Source: 'Nostoc azollae' 0708 (lineage in GTDB: Bacteria > Cyanobacteriota > Cyanobacteriia > Cyanobacteriales > Nostocaceae). Taken from it: 64,000 bases of DNA. The notes under the pieces are model-generated. The model was not told the origin of the DNA. It ran no database searches and worked only from the letters and a program-made list of their open reading frames with translations. Position 1 is the first letter of the stretch. Every line of letters begins with the position of its first letter. Position numbers and translations under genes: made by a program. Where the stretch lies: assembly GCF_000196515.1 (NCBI RefSeq), contig NC_014248.1, positions 4,902,001-4,966,000 of the forward strand. The letters are read 5' to 3'. This document shows positions 47,253 to 60,184 of this stretch, in pieces.

Positions 47253-48557
47253 TTATGTTAATACTGGTGCGATGGCTTCTGAAAGAGACTTATTAGCCGC
47301 TACTTTTAACACATCGACCTTGTCAAGGCGTTCCCAAGGTAAATCTAAATCAGTTCTTCCCAAGTGACCGTAAGCTGCAACGTCCTGATAGAAACGTCCG
47401 CCTCTTTCACTGGGTAAGTTACGTAAATTGAAAGTGTGGATAATTCCTGCTGGACGCAATTCAAAGTTATCTTTGACTAATTGCAGCAAAATTTCATCAT
47501 CCACTTTACCAGTTCCAAAGGTATCCACAAAAATACTTACAGGTCTGGCTACACCAATGGCATAACTTAACTGCACTTCACATTTTTCTGCTAACCCCGC
47601 CGCTACAATATTTTTAGCTGCATAACGAGCAGCATAAGCAGCAGAACGATCTACCTTCGTGGGATCCTTACCAGAGAAAGCACCACCACCATGTCGGGAA
47701 TAACCACCGTAAGTATCAACAATGATTTTCCTTCCAGTTAGACCAGAATCACCTTGAGGTCCACCAATCACAAATTTACCTGTAGGATTGACTAAAAAGC
47801 GTGTCTCTTCAGTTGGCTTAACTTCAATATCGCCAAACACAGGTATTACCACCATTGACCACAGCTCTTCCTTAATTTTGGCTTGTACCGCAGCCTCATC
47901 CGTAATATCCCCAATATTAGGTGTATGCTGAGTAGAAATCAAAATCGTATCGATACCTACGGGTCTGCCATCCTCATAAACCACAGTAATTTGGGTTTTA
48001 CCATCAGGACGCAGATAAACTAAATCACCCATTTTCCTCACTGCTGCCAGCCTAAGCGCAATGCGGTGAGCTAGACTAATAGGTAAAGGCATCAATTCTG
48101 GTGTTTCGTTGCAAGCAAAACCGAACATGATACCTTGATCACCAGCACCAATTTTATCGAATAGTTCTTCACTATCCTGAGCACGGCTTTCCTGAGCAGT
48201 ATTTACACCTTGAGCAATATCAGGTGATTGTTCATCTAAAGCTACTAGCACACTAGTACTGGTAGCACAAAAGCCGTTGACTGCATCAGTATAGCCAATT
48301 TCTGCAATTTTATTCCGCGCCAAATTGACAAAATTCACATTGGCTTTGGTAGTAATTTCGCCAGTAATTAGCACCAGACCAGTATTAACAACAACCTCAG
48401 CCGCAACCCGACTAGTGGGGTCTTGAGTAAGTAGAGCATCCAGAATAGTATCTGAAATTTGATCACAGATTTTATCTGGATGACCTTCAGTTACGGACTC
48501 GGAAGTAAATAAATAGCGTCGAGACAAAGGAATTCCTCCTAGATCAATTTTGTTCAC
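47253..48557 (-). CDS. metK: S-adenosylmethionine synthetase
   Basis: MetK makes SAM from methionine and ATP. The 434-residue protein has [31 protein letters not shown] (about 13-43, with the ATP-binding GHPDK), [12 protein letters not shown] (about 137-148, signature 1), [22 protein letters not shown] (signature 2, about 300-320) and ends [15 protein letters not shown]. Length is a little above the bacterial average, as in other cyanobacteria. Downstream of prk in the same direction, with a terminator between them, so it has its own promoter. No SAM riboswitch was found in the 100-bp leader. Confidence 0.96.
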   Translation of the reverse strand: MNKIDLGGIPLSRRYLFTSESVTEGHPDKICDQISDTILDALLTQDPTSRVAAEVVVNTGLVLITGEITTKANVNFVNLARNKIAEIGYTDAVNGFCATSTSVLVALDEQSPDIAQGVNTAQESRAQDSEELFDKIGAGDQGIMFGFACNETPELMPLPISLAHRIALRLAAVRKMGDLVYLRPDGKTQITVVYEDGRPVGIDTILISTQHTPNIGDITDEAAVQAKIKEELWSMVVIPVFGDIEVKPTEETRFLVNPTGKFVIGGPQGDSGLTGRKIIVDTYGGYSRHGGGAFSGKDPTKVDRSAAYAARYAAKNIVAAGLAEKCEVQLSYAIGVARPVSIFVDTFGTGKVDDEILLQLVKDNFELRPAGIIHTFNLRNLPSERGGRFYQDVAAYGHLGRTDLDLPWERLDKVDVLKVAANKSLSEAIAPVLT

Positions 48558-48663
48558 TGGCTAAATTCAGGCATTTAGTTCAGCTATTAATTTCTGAAAT
48601 CATAACAATATTTACAGACTCACTGTCTATATTTTGGACTATTAAGACAACACATTAATCCAT

Positions 48664-48701
48664 AAAAAAAGGGGTACACCCACAGATGCAACCCCTTTTG
48701 T
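48664..48701 (-). terminator. Rho-independent terminator of prk
   Basis: On the minus strand AAAAGGGGTTGCA, a loop, then TGTACCCCTTTTTTT. The stem ends in a run of seven T residues and lies about 20 bp after the prk stop codon. Confidence 0.85.
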
Positions 48702-48719
48702 TTATTAACATTGCTGGCT

Positions 48720-49721
48720 TTAGACTTGAACCGCTAACTTTGCTTCCTTAGCTGTCAATCGCTCATAAACAGAACGCATTTTCAGCCCTGTCAGTACTTG
48801 GAACAAACCAGTACCATTGTTGGAACCTGGATATTCACGGTGTTGTAGCAATAAGTGAGTCATCTCACCTATGTATTTAGTAGAAGTATTGCTGAGATGG
48901 TTTTCGATGTAAATGATTTCTTCTAAGTTGTCAAACTGACCATCTACTTCTAATACAGAAACGTAGCGACCGTAGTAAACATCAGAACCATAGTACATTT
49001 GCATACCAGGGTAGGAACAAGTCAGTTTGCGTCCGCAAGGAGTCCACTGAATAGTGGAACCTTCATCAAACAAGTAAGCTGGATTAAATCCTTCTTTACC
49101 TTCTCGTTGCAACATCCGTACCCGCAAAACTTTGCGCTCTGTATCATTATTGATTAAGTTTGTGGGTAATACTTGCAAAACCACATCAGCAAATTCTCTT
49201 TGTGGTTCGATAAACTTGTCAAAGTCAGGTTTACGAGAGTTAATTTGCGCTAACACATCTTCGTAGCGGTGGCCTCGTTCAGCCATATCCCGTTGAATCT
49301 TCCAGGCAATTTTGACTTCATCGCTGATGTCAAAGTAAACACTGAAATCAAGCAAGGCTCTCACCCGTTCATCATATAAAGGATGTAGACCTTCAACTAC
49401 TATAATATGGTTTGGTTCAATCCGTTCTGCCGGATCGATCAAGCCGGTTTCGTGGTTGTAAATCGGCTTATCAATCGCTTGGCCTTCTTTGAGAGCCTTA
49501 ATTTGCTCATACATCAGGTCAAAATTGTTAGCTCTGGGGTCTAGTGCAGTTATACCAGTTTCTTTGCGTTGTTTACGATCTAGGGAATGATAGTCATCCA
49601 AGCAGATAACTGTCATCAGGTCTTCACCAAATAAATCGATCAATCGACGCAAAAATGTAGATTTACCGCACCCTGAGTCTCCGGCTACTCCAATCAGTAC
49701 CACGCGTTCCGGCTTAGTCAT
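48720..49721 (-). CDS. prk: Phosphoribulokinase
   Basis: PRK phosphorylates ribulose 5-phosphate to ribulose 1,5-bisphosphate in the Calvin cycle. The 333-residue class II enzyme has the P-loop GVAGDSGCGKSTFLRRL (about 12-28), the catalytic LDDYHSLDR (about 41-49), and the IVVEGLHPLYDERVR segment (Walker B). The redox-active cysteine 19 or so lies in the P-loop, with the partner cysteine at about 41 (VICLDDYHS). A further pair of cysteines near 230-245 is seen in PCGRKLTCSYPG, as usual for CP12/thioredoxin-regulated forms. Divergent from petH, an order also known in Anabaena. Confidence 0.97.
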   Translation of the reverse strand: MTKPERVVLIGVAGDSGCGKSTFLRRLIDLFGEDLMTVICLDDYHSLDRKQRKETGITALDPRANNFDLMYEQIKALKEGQAIDKPIYNHETGLIDPAERIEPNHIIVVEGLHPLYDERVRALLDFSVYFDISDEVKIAWKIQRDMAERGHRYEDVLAQINSRKPDFDKFIEPQREFADVVLQVLPTNLINNDTERKVLRVRMLQREGKEGFNPAYLFDEGSTIQWTPCGRKLTCSYPGMQMYYGSDVYYGRYVSVLEVDGQFDNLEEIIYIENHLSNTSTKYIGEMTHLLLQHREYPGSNNGTGLFQVLTGLKMRSVYERLTAKEAKLAVQV

Positions 49722-51899
<2,178 letters not shown>

Positions 51900-51926
51900 T
51901 AGGCAATGGGCAACGGGCAACAGTAT

Positions 51927-51988
51927 TTATTGTGATCTGTTCCCTTTTGTCTTTATTGTGATCTGTTCCCTTTTCCCTTTTGTCTTTT
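51927..51988. repeat. Tandem duplication after petH
   Basis: TATTGTGATCTGTTCCCTTT is present twice in tandem (period about 26-30 bp), followed by further CCCTTTTG units. Confidence 0.7.
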
Positions 51989-52063
51989 TATGGATAATCA
52001 GTAGGTGGGGCGATGCCCTGCCTACAATTGTTTTGTATATAGAGTTTTTTGGGTGCGAAATCT

Positions 52064-53353
52064 GTGGGTATAAAACTAGGAATATTGGGATTAGGTACTG
52101 TGGGAACGGGGACTGTACAACTGTTGCAAGACAGCGAAGGTCGTCACCCTCTATTAAAAGAAATAGAAATATATCGGGTGGGAATGCGATCACTCTCCAA
52201 ACCCCGTTTGGTAGAATTGCCACCAGAGGTAGTAACTACAGATTTAGAAGCGATTGTCAATGACCCAGAAATAGATATAATTGTTGAAATTATGGGTGGA
52301 TTGGAACCAGCGAGATCGCTCATCCTCACCGCTATTAAAAATGGTAAGCACGTAGTTACTGCTAATAAAGCCGCTATCTCTCGATTTGGTGCAGAAATAT
52401 TTACCGCCGCCAATCAAGCCGGGGTATATGTGATGATAGAAGCATCCGTAGGAGGTGGCATTCCCGTAATTCAACCCCTGAAACAGTCTTTGAGTGTCAA
52501 CCGCATTCATGCTGTCACAGGCATTGTTAACGGTACAACTAACTATATCCTGACACGGATGCAAACAGAAGGCAGTGACTTCGATGATGTCCTAGCTGAT
52601 GCTCAACGATTAGGTTATGCCGAAGCTGACCCCACCGCTGATGTTGATGGCTTAGATGCAGCCGATAAAATAGCTATCTTGGCCTCATTAGGCTTTGATG
52701 GCCGCATCAACTTACAAGATGTGTATTGTGAGGGAATTCGTCAAGTCAGTAAGACAGATATTAGCTACGCCACCAAGTTAGGATTTGTGATTAAATTATT
52801 AGCAATTGCCAAAGGGCAAACTAGCGATAACTCTCAACTATCAGTTAGAGTTCATCCCACCCTAGTACCTCAAACACATCCTTTAGCCAGTATTAACGGT
52901 GTTTATAATGCCATTCTTGTCGAAGGAGAACCCATTGGCCAAGTGATGTTTTTTGGGCCTGGTGCTGGTGCTGGTGCTACTGCTAGTGCCGTTTGCTCGG
53001 ATATCTTAAATCTGTTAGCAACTCTGAAAATTAATACCCCCAAATCTAATCCTCTCTTAGCCTGTAGACATCAAAATTACCTACAAATTGCACCAATTTC
53101 TGAACTTGTAACCCGATTTTATGCGCGGTTTTTGACAAAAGACCAACCAAGTGTAATTGGTAAATTAGGTACTTGCTTTGGCAAATATGGCGTGAGCCTG
53201 GAGTCCCTAGTGCAAACTGGTTTTCAGGCAGAACTAGCCGAGATTGTTGTTGTCACCCATGATGTTCGGGAAGGAGATTTTAGACAAGCTTTAGCCGAAA
53301 TTCAAACCCTAGAAGCAATAGATAGCATTCCCAGCATCTTAAGAGTACTTTGA
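52064..53353 (+). CDS. hom: Homoserine dehydrogenase
   Basis: Reduces aspartate semialdehyde to homoserine for threonine and methionine. The start used is GTG 52064 (VGIKLGILGLGTVGTGTVQLL); a TTG at 52049 opens the frame but adds residues not found in relatives. The 429-residue protein has the NAD(P) motif GLGTVGTGTV (about 7-16), VTANKAAI (about 102), the catalytic region GIVNGTTNYILTRM and DPTADVDGLDAADKIAILA (about 205-223), and a C-terminal ACT domain (about 350-429; VIGKLGTCFGKYGVSLESLVQ), indicating feedback control by threonine. Stand-alone. Confidence 0.94.
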   Translation: MGIKLGILGLGTVGTGTVQLLQDSEGRHPLLKEIEIYRVGMRSLSKPRLVELPPEVVTTDLEAIVNDPEIDIIVEIMGGLEPARSLILTAIKNGKHVVTANKAAISRFGAEIFTAANQAGVYVMIEASVGGGIPVIQPLKQSLSVNRIHAVTGIVNGTTNYILTRMQTEGSDFDDVLADAQRLGYAEADPTADVDGLDAADKIAILASLGFDGRINLQDVYCEGIRQVSKTDISYATKLGFVIKLLAIAKGQTSDNSQLSVRVHPTLVPQTHPLASINGVYNAILVEGEPIGQVMFFGPGAGAGATASAVCSDILNLLATLKINTPKSNPLLACRHQNYLQIAPISELVTRFYARFLTKDQPSVIGKLGTCFGKYGVSLESLVQTGFQAELAEIVVVTHDVREGDFRQALAEIQTLEAIDSIPSILRVL

Positions 53354-53359
53354 AAAGGC

Positions 53360-53418
53360 AGGATTCAGTTATCAGTTATCACTGTTCACTGTTCACTGTT
53401 CACTGTTCACTGAATCCT
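53360..53418. terminator. Hairpin enclosing a TTCACTG repeat between convergent genes
   Basis: AGGATTCAG (53360-53368) pairs with CTGAATCCT (53410-53418). Between them lie a TTATCAG pair and five copies of TTCACTG. The position between the convergent hom and CAAD genes suggests use as a bidirectional stop, though no clear T-run is present. Confidence 0.4.
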
Positions 53419-53432
53419 GAACTCCTTAATAA

Positions 53433-53873
53433 TTAAGAGTCTTTACCAACAACTTGTGATTTGAGGGTTGTGATTTCACTGGTTAACTCTTGCCTAGTTG
53501 AAGCTTTGAGTAAATAGCGATAAACAAACCAGGCAGAATAACCAATACCAATTAACTCAAAAGTAGGTGCTACCAAAGGAATATCATTGAGAGAATCTAG
53601 TACAGCTAATAGTACCTTAACTGTAACAATTGCTGTGATTACTAATCCCACACTAACGATAGGCTGCTTATATTGATTAAGGAAGTTGCCTAGATAGTCA
53701 GGTAATGTGCCTAAAAAGCCTGAAATTTGTTGCCCATATTTGAGCCATTCTTCCTGAGACTGTACAGGAGGCTGGAGTTTGGTGATGCTTCCTGCTTGGG
53801 TGTTAATATCTGGGATTGTTGTCTCTTTTGACGTGGTTTCTGTGTATTCTGGTTCTTGCATTTTCACTTCCAT
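53433..53873 (-). CDS. CAAD-domain (CURT1-like) thylakoid membrane protein
   Basis: From ATG 53873 (MEVKMQEPEYTET) the protein has about 146 residues; the frame is open to 53936 but those codons look non-coding. An acidic, disordered head precedes the CAAD domain: EEWLKYGQQISGFLGTLPDYLGNFLNQYKQP (amphipathic helix), two membrane helices (IVSVGLVITAIVTVKVLLAVLDSL and the following VAPTFELIGIGYSAWFVYRYL) and a C-terminal amphipathic helix (TRQELTSEITTLKSQV). Plant CURT1 and cyanobacterial CurT shape thylakoid membrane edges, so a role in thylakoid architecture is likely. Which of the CAAD paralogues this is cannot be told. Confidence 0.82.
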   Translation of the reverse strand: MEVKMQEPEYTETTSKETTIPDINTQAGSITKLQPPVQSQEEWLKYGQQISGFLGTLPDYLGNFLNQYKQPIVSVGLVITAIVTVKVLLAVLDSLNDIPLVAPTFELIGIGYSAWFVYRYLLKASTRQELTSEITTLKSQVVGKDS

Positions 53874-53936
53874 AATTTTGAGAGTTGAGTTTTCTTGATT
53901 TGCACAGTTCCAACTACAAGGCTGTTGAGTAAGCAA

Positions 53937-54502
53937 TTGACTGCTGCATCAGCACAATTGAGTTTAGGTTAAAAAGGAGTTTTATTGTCCTATAACCATA
54001 ATTGCCCCATTACCTCCACTGCATCAACTACAGGGTAGAAAGTCAGCAAGAGGATAGAAGTCAAACGGCGACAGGATGTATTAAAGTCAGCTTTCTGAGT
54101 TCTGTTTTGTCAATTAACCAACTGGAATTCTCAGGCTGTGATTATCCCATGCCATGTTATTTGCTCATAATCGTACTCATCGAAGCACAAATCATGCAAA
54201 AATCAGTCTACCTCTGATGCATTCAAGTCTAAACGCTGATTTTATCTGATATTAAAGCTATCTTCAGCCTCTTTCGTCAATCAACTTATTCAGATTGATA
54301 TTAATATGTAACAATTGTCTTGTCTGTTCATATAGACTAGACATTAAGAGCTTTATATGGTATGAGTTAGATTTTTAGGGATTCATATTTTTATAAAAAT
54401 ATCTTACCTTTGATCGGAAAAAGATTTACTCCTATTATTGAATAAGTTAAAGTCAATTATAATTACCGGAAGACTGGGTTTAAAGTTTAGGATATTTTAT
54501 GG
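53937..54502. other. AT-rich upstream region of the histidine kinase
   Basis: About 570 bp without a supportable gene. The 71-codon frame at 54002-54217 has no protein character. The last 100 bp probably carry the kinase promoter (TATTGAATAAG-type sequence near 54437). Confidence 0.4.
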
Positions 54503-56227
54503 ATGCCAAATCAAAAGCCAACCTTTGTTGACAAAAGTTCGGAACTCAAAAAAGTGTCAACTCAAGAGCGGAAAATAGAAGAACTCCCAACTATAGAATT
54601 TCCCTCTCGTCGGAAACTCAAAGCCAGTTCCTGGCGTATCCATCAAAAAATTGGCTATGGTTACTTTGTGGCTATTGCTATTGGCTTTTTTGGCTCATTG
54701 ACAGGATTGGTACTGGCTAACTATTACCGAGGTAGAGAAGTCAGGCAGTTCAATCAAGCTAATGAGCAAGAACGATTACTAAATAATTATAAAGATGCAG
54801 TAATTGAGGCTCAACTCCATAGCTCAAGCTTGATAGCGGTATTGAACGACCCAGAAAAATTAAAAATTAAAAAAGATAAGTTTCTCAAGTCTGTTGCTCA
54901 AGCACAAAAATTAGAAGAAAGCATTGATACATATATCAACAGCGATCCTCAGATCTTAGCAGCAAACAAATCGACTTTAGAAATTTTATTTCTCAATTAT
55001 TCTAAGTATTTAGAAGAATTTATTAACCAGATAGAACCTATTTTGACGAGAATTGACACGCCAAGAATACAACCGGAACAAGTAGAGATAGCGCGAGAGC
55101 AGTTACTGGGAGTTATGAATAGTCAGATAGTTGAGCAGCTCAATCTTTTATCGGATCAATTAACTAGAATTTTAGAGACTGCTCAAACACAAGAGCTAAA
55201 GAGACGGACAGATGTAGAGCAAGCTAGATTTGTTGAGAGAGCTATTGTCATAGTTAGTATGCTGGTTTCGGTTGCTGTTGCTGCTGTTGTGGCATGGCGT
55301 ACCAGTCGAGCGCTCGCAGAACCTGTAATTACATTAACACAAGTAGCTGAACAGGTAGCTAGAAAATCCAATTTTGATTTACGCGCTCCCATTACTACTG
55401 ACGATGAAATTGGGTTGCTAGCTAAATCGCTAAATCGCTTAATTGAGCGAGTATCTGAGCGTACTAGACAACTCCAACAAGCCAAAGAATTAGCCGAAGC
55501 TGCTAGTAAAGCCAAAAGCCAATTTTTGGCCAATGTTAGTCATGAGTTACGTACACCTTTAAATGCAGTAATTGGTTTAAGTCAACTGCTAAAAGATGAT
55601 GCTGTTGATATTGGTGCATCGCCAGATTTTATCACCGACTTAGAAACTATCAATTCTGCTGGTAGACATTTACTAGAACTAATTAACGACATCCTAGATG
55701 TATCAAAAATCGAAGCGGGGAAAATGACTCTCTACCCAGAGACATTTGACATCATAACTCTGATTAATAATGTTGTTCTGACAGTGAAACCAGCAATAGA
55801 AAAAAATGGCAACACCTTAGTATTAGAATGTGATGAGTATTTGGGGACGATGTATGCTGACCAAACGAGGATGCGACAGGTATTATTAAATTTACTGAGC
55901 AATGCAGCCAAGTTTACTACCAACGGCAAAGTAACACTAACTGTTAAGATTGATAAAACAATCATCCTTAAAGAAGCACCCTTCGGATCAATTATTTTCA
56001 CCGTAACTGATAACGGAATCGGAATGTCACCCAGTCAAGAGCAGAAATTGTTTCAACCCTTTATACAAGGGGATATTTCCACTACCAAAAAATATGGTGG
56101 TACCGGCTTGGGATTAGCTATTAGCCGTCATTTTTGCCAGATGATGGGGGGTGAAATTCTTGTTAACAGTCAGCTTGGGGTTGGTTCTAATTTTAAGGTA
56201 AGTTTACCTTTGACAGTGCGGCAATGA
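54503..56227 (+). CDS. Membrane sensor histidine kinase
   Basis: 574 residues. Helix 1 at about 54-75 ([17 protein letters not shown]), a periplasmic or extracytoplasmic four-helix-type sensor (80-245, Gln/Leu-rich), helix 2 at about 250-268 ([19 protein letters not shown]), HAMP (about 270-325; [30 protein letters not shown]), HisKA with phospho-accepting His347 in [21 protein letters not shown], and HATPase_c with N-box [13 protein letters not shown]1 DNGIGM and G2 [18 protein letters not shown]. No response regulator gene is adjacent, so its partner is unknown. Well preserved. Confidence 0.92.
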   Translation: MPNQKPTFVDKSSELKKVSTQERKIEELPTIEFPSRRKLKASSWRIHQKIGYGYFVAIAIGFFGSLTGLVLANYYRGREVRQFNQANEQERLLNNYKDAVIEAQLHSSSLIAVLNDPEKLKIKKDKFLKSVAQAQKLEESIDTYINSDPQILAANKSTLEILFLNYSKYLEEFINQIEPILTRIDTPRIQPEQVEIAREQLLGVMNSQIVEQLNLLSDQLTRILETAQTQELKRRTDVEQARFVERAIVIVSMLVSVAVAAVVAWRTSRALAEPVITLTQVAEQVARKSNFDLRAPITTDDEIGLLAKSLNRLIERVSERTRQLQQAKELAEAASKAKSQFLANVSHELRTPLNAVIGLSQLLKDDAVDIGASPDFITDLETINSAGRHLLELINDILDVSKIEAGKMTLYPETFDIITLINNVVLTVKPAIEKNGNTLVLECDEYLGTMYADQTRMRQVLLNLLSNAAKFTTNGKVTLTVKIDKTIILKEAPFGSIIFTVTDNGIGMSPSQEQKLFQPFIQGDISTTKKYGGTGLGLAISRHFCQMMGGEILVNSQLGVGSNFKVSLPLTVRQ

Positions 56228-56341
56228 GTATAACAGGTAATAGGTAACAGGTGAAAAAGTTTAAGGCCTGTTTGCATCTGATATTTCTTTGCCCAAGTTT
56301 CACTAGGATATTGTAACCTGACCAATAGCTACAATTTATAG

Positions 56342-58699
56342 ATGTCACCGCATAGCTCACGCATATCCATGACCACAAACATTGACTTCCTTAGCCATCT
56401 CAATCCCAGTCAACGTCAAGCCGTCGAACATTACTGCGGACCATTGCTAGTTGTAGCTGGTGCTGGTTCTGGTAAAACCCGTGCGCTGACTTATCGAATT
56501 GCTAATTTGATTCTTAAACACCGTGTAAATCCTGAAAATATCATCGCAGTGACTTTCACCAACAAAGCCGCACGGGAAATGAAGGATAGGATTCAAAGGT
56601 TATTTTCTGAACAATTAGCACTTAAAGAATACGGGCAAAAGTTAGATTCGTTACCAGAATACGAGCAAACACAACTCAAATCCAAGGTTTACCGTACCAC
56701 CATTAAAGATATGTGGTGTGGCACTTTTCACAGTTTATTTTCTCGGATTCTGCGCTATGATATCGAAAAATATCAAGATGAAAAAGGACGACGGTGGAAT
56801 AAAAACTTTTCCATCTTTGATGAATCTGATGTACAGAGCTTAATTAAAGAAATAGTTACAAAAGACTTAAATTTAGATAGTAAGAAATTTGAACCTAAAT
56901 CCGTTCGTTACGCTATCAGCAACGCCAAGAATCAGGGATTTTCACCGGAGGAGTTTGAACAGGAACAACCCAATTACCGGGGAAGGGTAATTGCTGAAGT
57001 TTACAGTCTTTATCAAGATAAACTTGCAGGAAATAACGCTTTAGATTTTGATGATTTAATATTAATTCCTACACGATTATTTCGACAAAATGAACAAGTT
57101 TTAGGTTATTGGCATGGCAGATTTTGCCATATCTTAGTAGATGAATATCAAGACACAAACCGTACACAATATGATTTAATTCAGCTTTTAGTAACAAACG
57201 ACGAAAATAGAAAGAGTGAATGGAACTGGGAAAATCGATCTGTGTTTGTAGTAGGTGATGCTGACCAATCAGTTTACAGCTTTAGAATGGCAGACTTCAC
57301 AATTTTACTAGAATTTCAGCAAAATTTTGGCGATGGGTTAGAAGATGATGACACCAGAACAATGGTGAAATTAGAAGAAAACTATCGTTCTTGTGAAAAC
57401 ATTCTCCAAGCTGCAAATGAATTAATTGAAAATAACACCCAACGTATTGATAAAATTCTCAAAGCCACCAGAGATGCAGGTGAAGAAATTCACTGCTATA
57501 AAGCTGAAGATGAAATAGAAGAAGCAGCTTTTGTCATTAATCAAACTCGGACATTAGAACATCACAACCCAGAATTAAACTGGGGTAATTTTGCCATCCT
57601 TTATCGGACTAATGCTCAATCTCGACCATTTGAAGATTTATTAGTAAAATATCAAATTCCTTATACAGTTGTGGGAGGAATGAAATTTTACGATCGGAAA
57701 GAAATTAAAGATATTGTCGCATATTTGAGAGCAATAAACAATCCTGCTGATACAGTTAGTTTATTGAGAGTAATTAATACACCTCGTCGGGGAATTGGTA
57801 AAGCTACCATTGAAGCTTTAGTGAATGCTTCCCAACAACTAGGGACAACATTGTGGGAAATATTAACTGATGAGACATCAGTTAATACCTTAGCGGGACG
57901 TTCTGCAAAATCTGTCAATGGTTTTGCTAAAATTATTCAAAAATGGCAAGAACAAATCTCAAAAATTCCTGGTTCTGAGATTTTGCAAGGAATTTTAGAA
58001 GATTCTGGTTATGTCCAAGACTTGGAAAATCAAGGTACAGATGAAGCTGATAATAGAATCCAAAACGTTAATGAACTTTATAATGCAATATCGCAATTTC
58101 AGGAAGAAAATGAAGGTGATGATATTTCCTTACAAGGATTTTTGCAAAGTGCAGCATTGAGTTCAGATTTAGATAACTTAAAAGAAGGAAAAACAACTGT
58201 TTCCTTAATGACATTACACGCTTCTAAAGGTTTAGAATTTCCAGTAGTCTTCTTAGTAGGATTAGAACAGGGACTATTTCCTGGATATCGTTCCTTACAA
58301 GATCCTGCATCTTTAGAAGAAGAACGTCGCTTGTGTTATGTGGGAATAACGCGCGCCCAAGAGAGGTTATACTTGTGTCATGCAAGAGAGAGAAGACTGT
58401 ATGGTTTAAGAGAACCAGCCATGCGATCACAATTCCTTGACGAATTACCAGAAGAGTTATTAACCACTGAAAACAAAGTTACTCGCACCTTTACTAAAAC
58501 AGCGTCTACAAAAAGTGAGAACCCAGAAACCAATCAGAAGTGGCAAGTAGGAGATCAAGTCTTACATAAATCGTTTGGTGTTGGGGAAATAACCCACGTT
58601 TTCGGAGAAGGAAATAAACTTTCTGTAGCAATTAAATTTGTGAATTTGGGACAGAAAATTATTCACCCTAGAGTCGCGCAGTTGCAAAAAATGGATTGA
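56342..58699 (+). CDS. pcrA: UvrD/PcrA/Rep-type DNA helicase
   Basis: A superfamily 1A 3'-5' helicase of 785 residues (start at 56342, or 56369, MTTNIDFLSHL). Motifs in order: Q-motif LNPSQRQAVEH, I AGAGSGKTRALTYR, Ia VTFTNKAAREMK, II VDEYQDTNRTQ, III VGDADQSVYSFRMAD, IV LYRTNAQSRPFEDLL, V TLHASKGLEFPVVFLVG, VI YVGITRAQERLYL. The C-terminus (QKWQVGDQVLHKSFGVGEITHV) is the Tudor-like RNA-polymerase-interacting region of PcrA. It acts in excision repair and replication-fork maintenance. Stands alone. Confidence 0.93.
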   Translation: MSPHSSRISMTTNIDFLSHLNPSQRQAVEHYCGPLLVVAGAGSGKTRALTYRIANLILKHRVNPENIIAVTFTNKAAREMKDRIQRLFSEQLALKEYGQKLDSLPEYEQTQLKSKVYRTTIKDMWCGTFHSLFSRILRYDIEKYQDEKGRRWNKNFSIFDESDVQSLIKEIVTKDLNLDSKKFEPKSVRYAISNAKNQGFSPEEFEQEQPNYRGRVIAEVYSLYQDKLAGNNALDFDDLILIPTRLFRQNEQVLGYWHGRFCHILVDEYQDTNRTQYDLIQLLVTNDENRKSEWNWENRSVFVVGDADQSVYSFRMADFTILLEFQQNFGDGLEDDDTRTMVKLEENYRSCENILQAANELIENNTQRIDKILKATRDAGEEIHCYKAEDEIEEAAFVINQTRTLEHHNPELNWGNFAILYRTNAQSRPFEDLLVKYQIPYTVVGGMKFYDRKEIKDIVAYLRAINNPADTVSLLRVINTPRRGIGKATIEALVNASQQLGTTLWEILTDETSVNTLAGRSAKSVNGFAKIIQKWQEQISKIPGSEILQGILEDSGYVQDLENQGTDEADNRIQNVNELYNAISQFQEENEGDDISLQGFLQSAALSSDLDNLKEGKTTVSLMTLHASKGLEFPVVFLVGLEQGLFPGYRSLQDPASLEEERRLCYVGITRAQERLYLCHARERRLYGLREPAMRSQFLDELPEELLTTENKVTRTFTKTASTKSENPETNQKWQVGDQVLHKSFGVGEITHVFGEGNKLSVAIKFVNLGQKIIHPRVAQLQKMD

Positions 58700-58892
58700 T
58701 CTAATTTTCTACAATTCGACTTCTTCAAAATGTTCAACAGTAGGAAATGGCTCATTATAGCTTATAATAATGGTGCAGCAATTTTTCCCACTCTTGATAT
58801 GTTGAACTTCTAAAACCCACAGTATGCGCTTCTAGACTTTCCCATTTAACAAGTAATAAAGCCACATTCAGCACTTCATTTCGTAGTACACG
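58696..58892 (-). pseudogene. Antibiotic biosynthesis monooxygenase-like remnant
   Basis: On the minus strand VRVLRNEVLNVALLLVKWESLEAHTVGFRSSTYQEWEKLLHHYY is followed, after a small shift, by EPFPTVEHFEEVEL and a stop. The KWESLEAHTVGFR...F..PFP..EHF pattern resembles the ferredoxin-like ABM domain. The start is lost. Function not assigned with certainty. Confidence 0.4.
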
Positions 58893-59116
58893 TACCTGTA
58901 TAATTATAGAAAGCTACGTAGTAAGCACATAATTGAAATAGTAAAAAAATAGACAATACAATAAAAATTGCCAACAACTTGGAACTCGTAAGTATTGACA
59001 ATAAATTCAGGATAAAAGATGAGAAGATAAATGTAAATGAGCCTGGACTAAATAAAAATACCCAAAAATATGAATTACTAAAAATAAGACTTTAAGAGTA
59101 AGAACTTGGATCACTT

Positions 59117-59735
59117 GGGAATAATAGATGACATAGGAATTGTAGAAAAAATCAATAAGATATTCTGAATAGATAGTAGAGAGAAAGTGAATACAGGAGA
59201 AATAGTCAAAGCAATCATTATGGACTAGGTTTTCTATGGAGACCATTATATTTATTTCCTCAACTTTTTGAGGAAAAAGCTATAGAATATTTATTAGGAG
59301 CGGGAATTGAAGGCGAAGATTTAAATGATGATAGAATAGGCAGAGTAATGGATAAGTTATACAAATATGGATTAACTAAATTATTCCTAATAATTGCCTT
59401 AGAAGTAGTAAAAAAATATGGAGTAGCAACCAAATATTCCCATTTAGATTCAACCTCATTGCATTTGCATGGAGAGTATAATAATTGCCTAGATAATTGA
59501 AGGTAAGAATTATTGGATATTTCAGAGCCAGTGCCTTGGGCTGGTTCCCCGACTTGTTAGGGAAGCTCCTCTGAAAGAGGCATCAACTGGCGTATGTTTT
59601 CAAGGGATGCTTTTTCTGATTACACAAGGAGTTCATAGGATTCTGAACTTGACAGAGGAACGTTGTCGAATTTTCCAATTCCTACCTGCAGCTTGTCAAA
59701 AGTATTATTTATTTTCTTATTTTTCAAATCTCTAA
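59117..59735 (+). pseudogene. IS1634-family transposase remnant, internally deleted
   Basis: The N-terminal piece GIIDDIGIVEKIN, EKVNTGEIVKAIIMD and (other frame) EHLLGAGIEGEDLNDDRIGRVMDKLYKYGLTKLFLIIALEVVKKYGVATKYSHLDSTSLHLHG matches the DUF4277 start of the copy at 29.4 kb. At about 59500 the sequence jumps to a C-terminal tail (GVHRILNLTEERCRIFQFLPAACQKYYLF, ending 59735). The whole DDE centre is missing. Non-autonomous remnant. Confidence 0.65.
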
Positions 59736-60078
59736 TTCACTATTGCATAGTCTTGTATTTTCATAAGTGATTTAAAAATTTAAATTCAACATTGTTGTCT
59801 AACTAGCTTTTTTCACAGAATAAGAAAGCTGCAACCTTGACGTGCATAATTTATGTTTTCATGGCTACTGGATCTTTAAAAACTATAGTTCTGAATTGCC
59901 TGTAAATGTAGTTTATTTATGCTACTTATTTAAATGCGGAATGTGGGATGAATATCCATTCATTGCAGAAATAATACTAGAGGCCTTTCTGAAGGTAGAT
60001 TCAAAATTCTTTTCTAATCCAGGCTTAATATACAAAATCACTGCCTCAAGAATCATAATATTTTCCCGTAAAGATTAT
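59736..60078. other. AT-rich region with one weak open frame
   Basis: The frame starting at 59842 (98 codons, + strand) contains no recognisable motif, and its last third is formed by the 106-bp dispersed repeat. I do not call it a gene. Confidence 0.35.
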
Positions 60079-60184
60079 GTAAGCATTCAGCTATCGGCAG
60101 TCAGATTTTTCAGGCTAACGCCAAAAATACCTATTTGATAATTAACCAATTTCTCAAACATTCTGACTCCTCACTCCTCAATTC
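60079..60184. repeat. 106-bp dispersed repeat, copy 2
   Basis: Same length as the copy at 38485-38590, with about ten substitutions and no gap. It begins GTAAGCATTCAG and ends next to the IS1 remnant. Confidence 0.75.

Noticed and set aside
48558-48663. Possible SAM riboswitch before metK
   Set aside because: The leader shows no SAM-I-type helices or conserved core that I can recognise.
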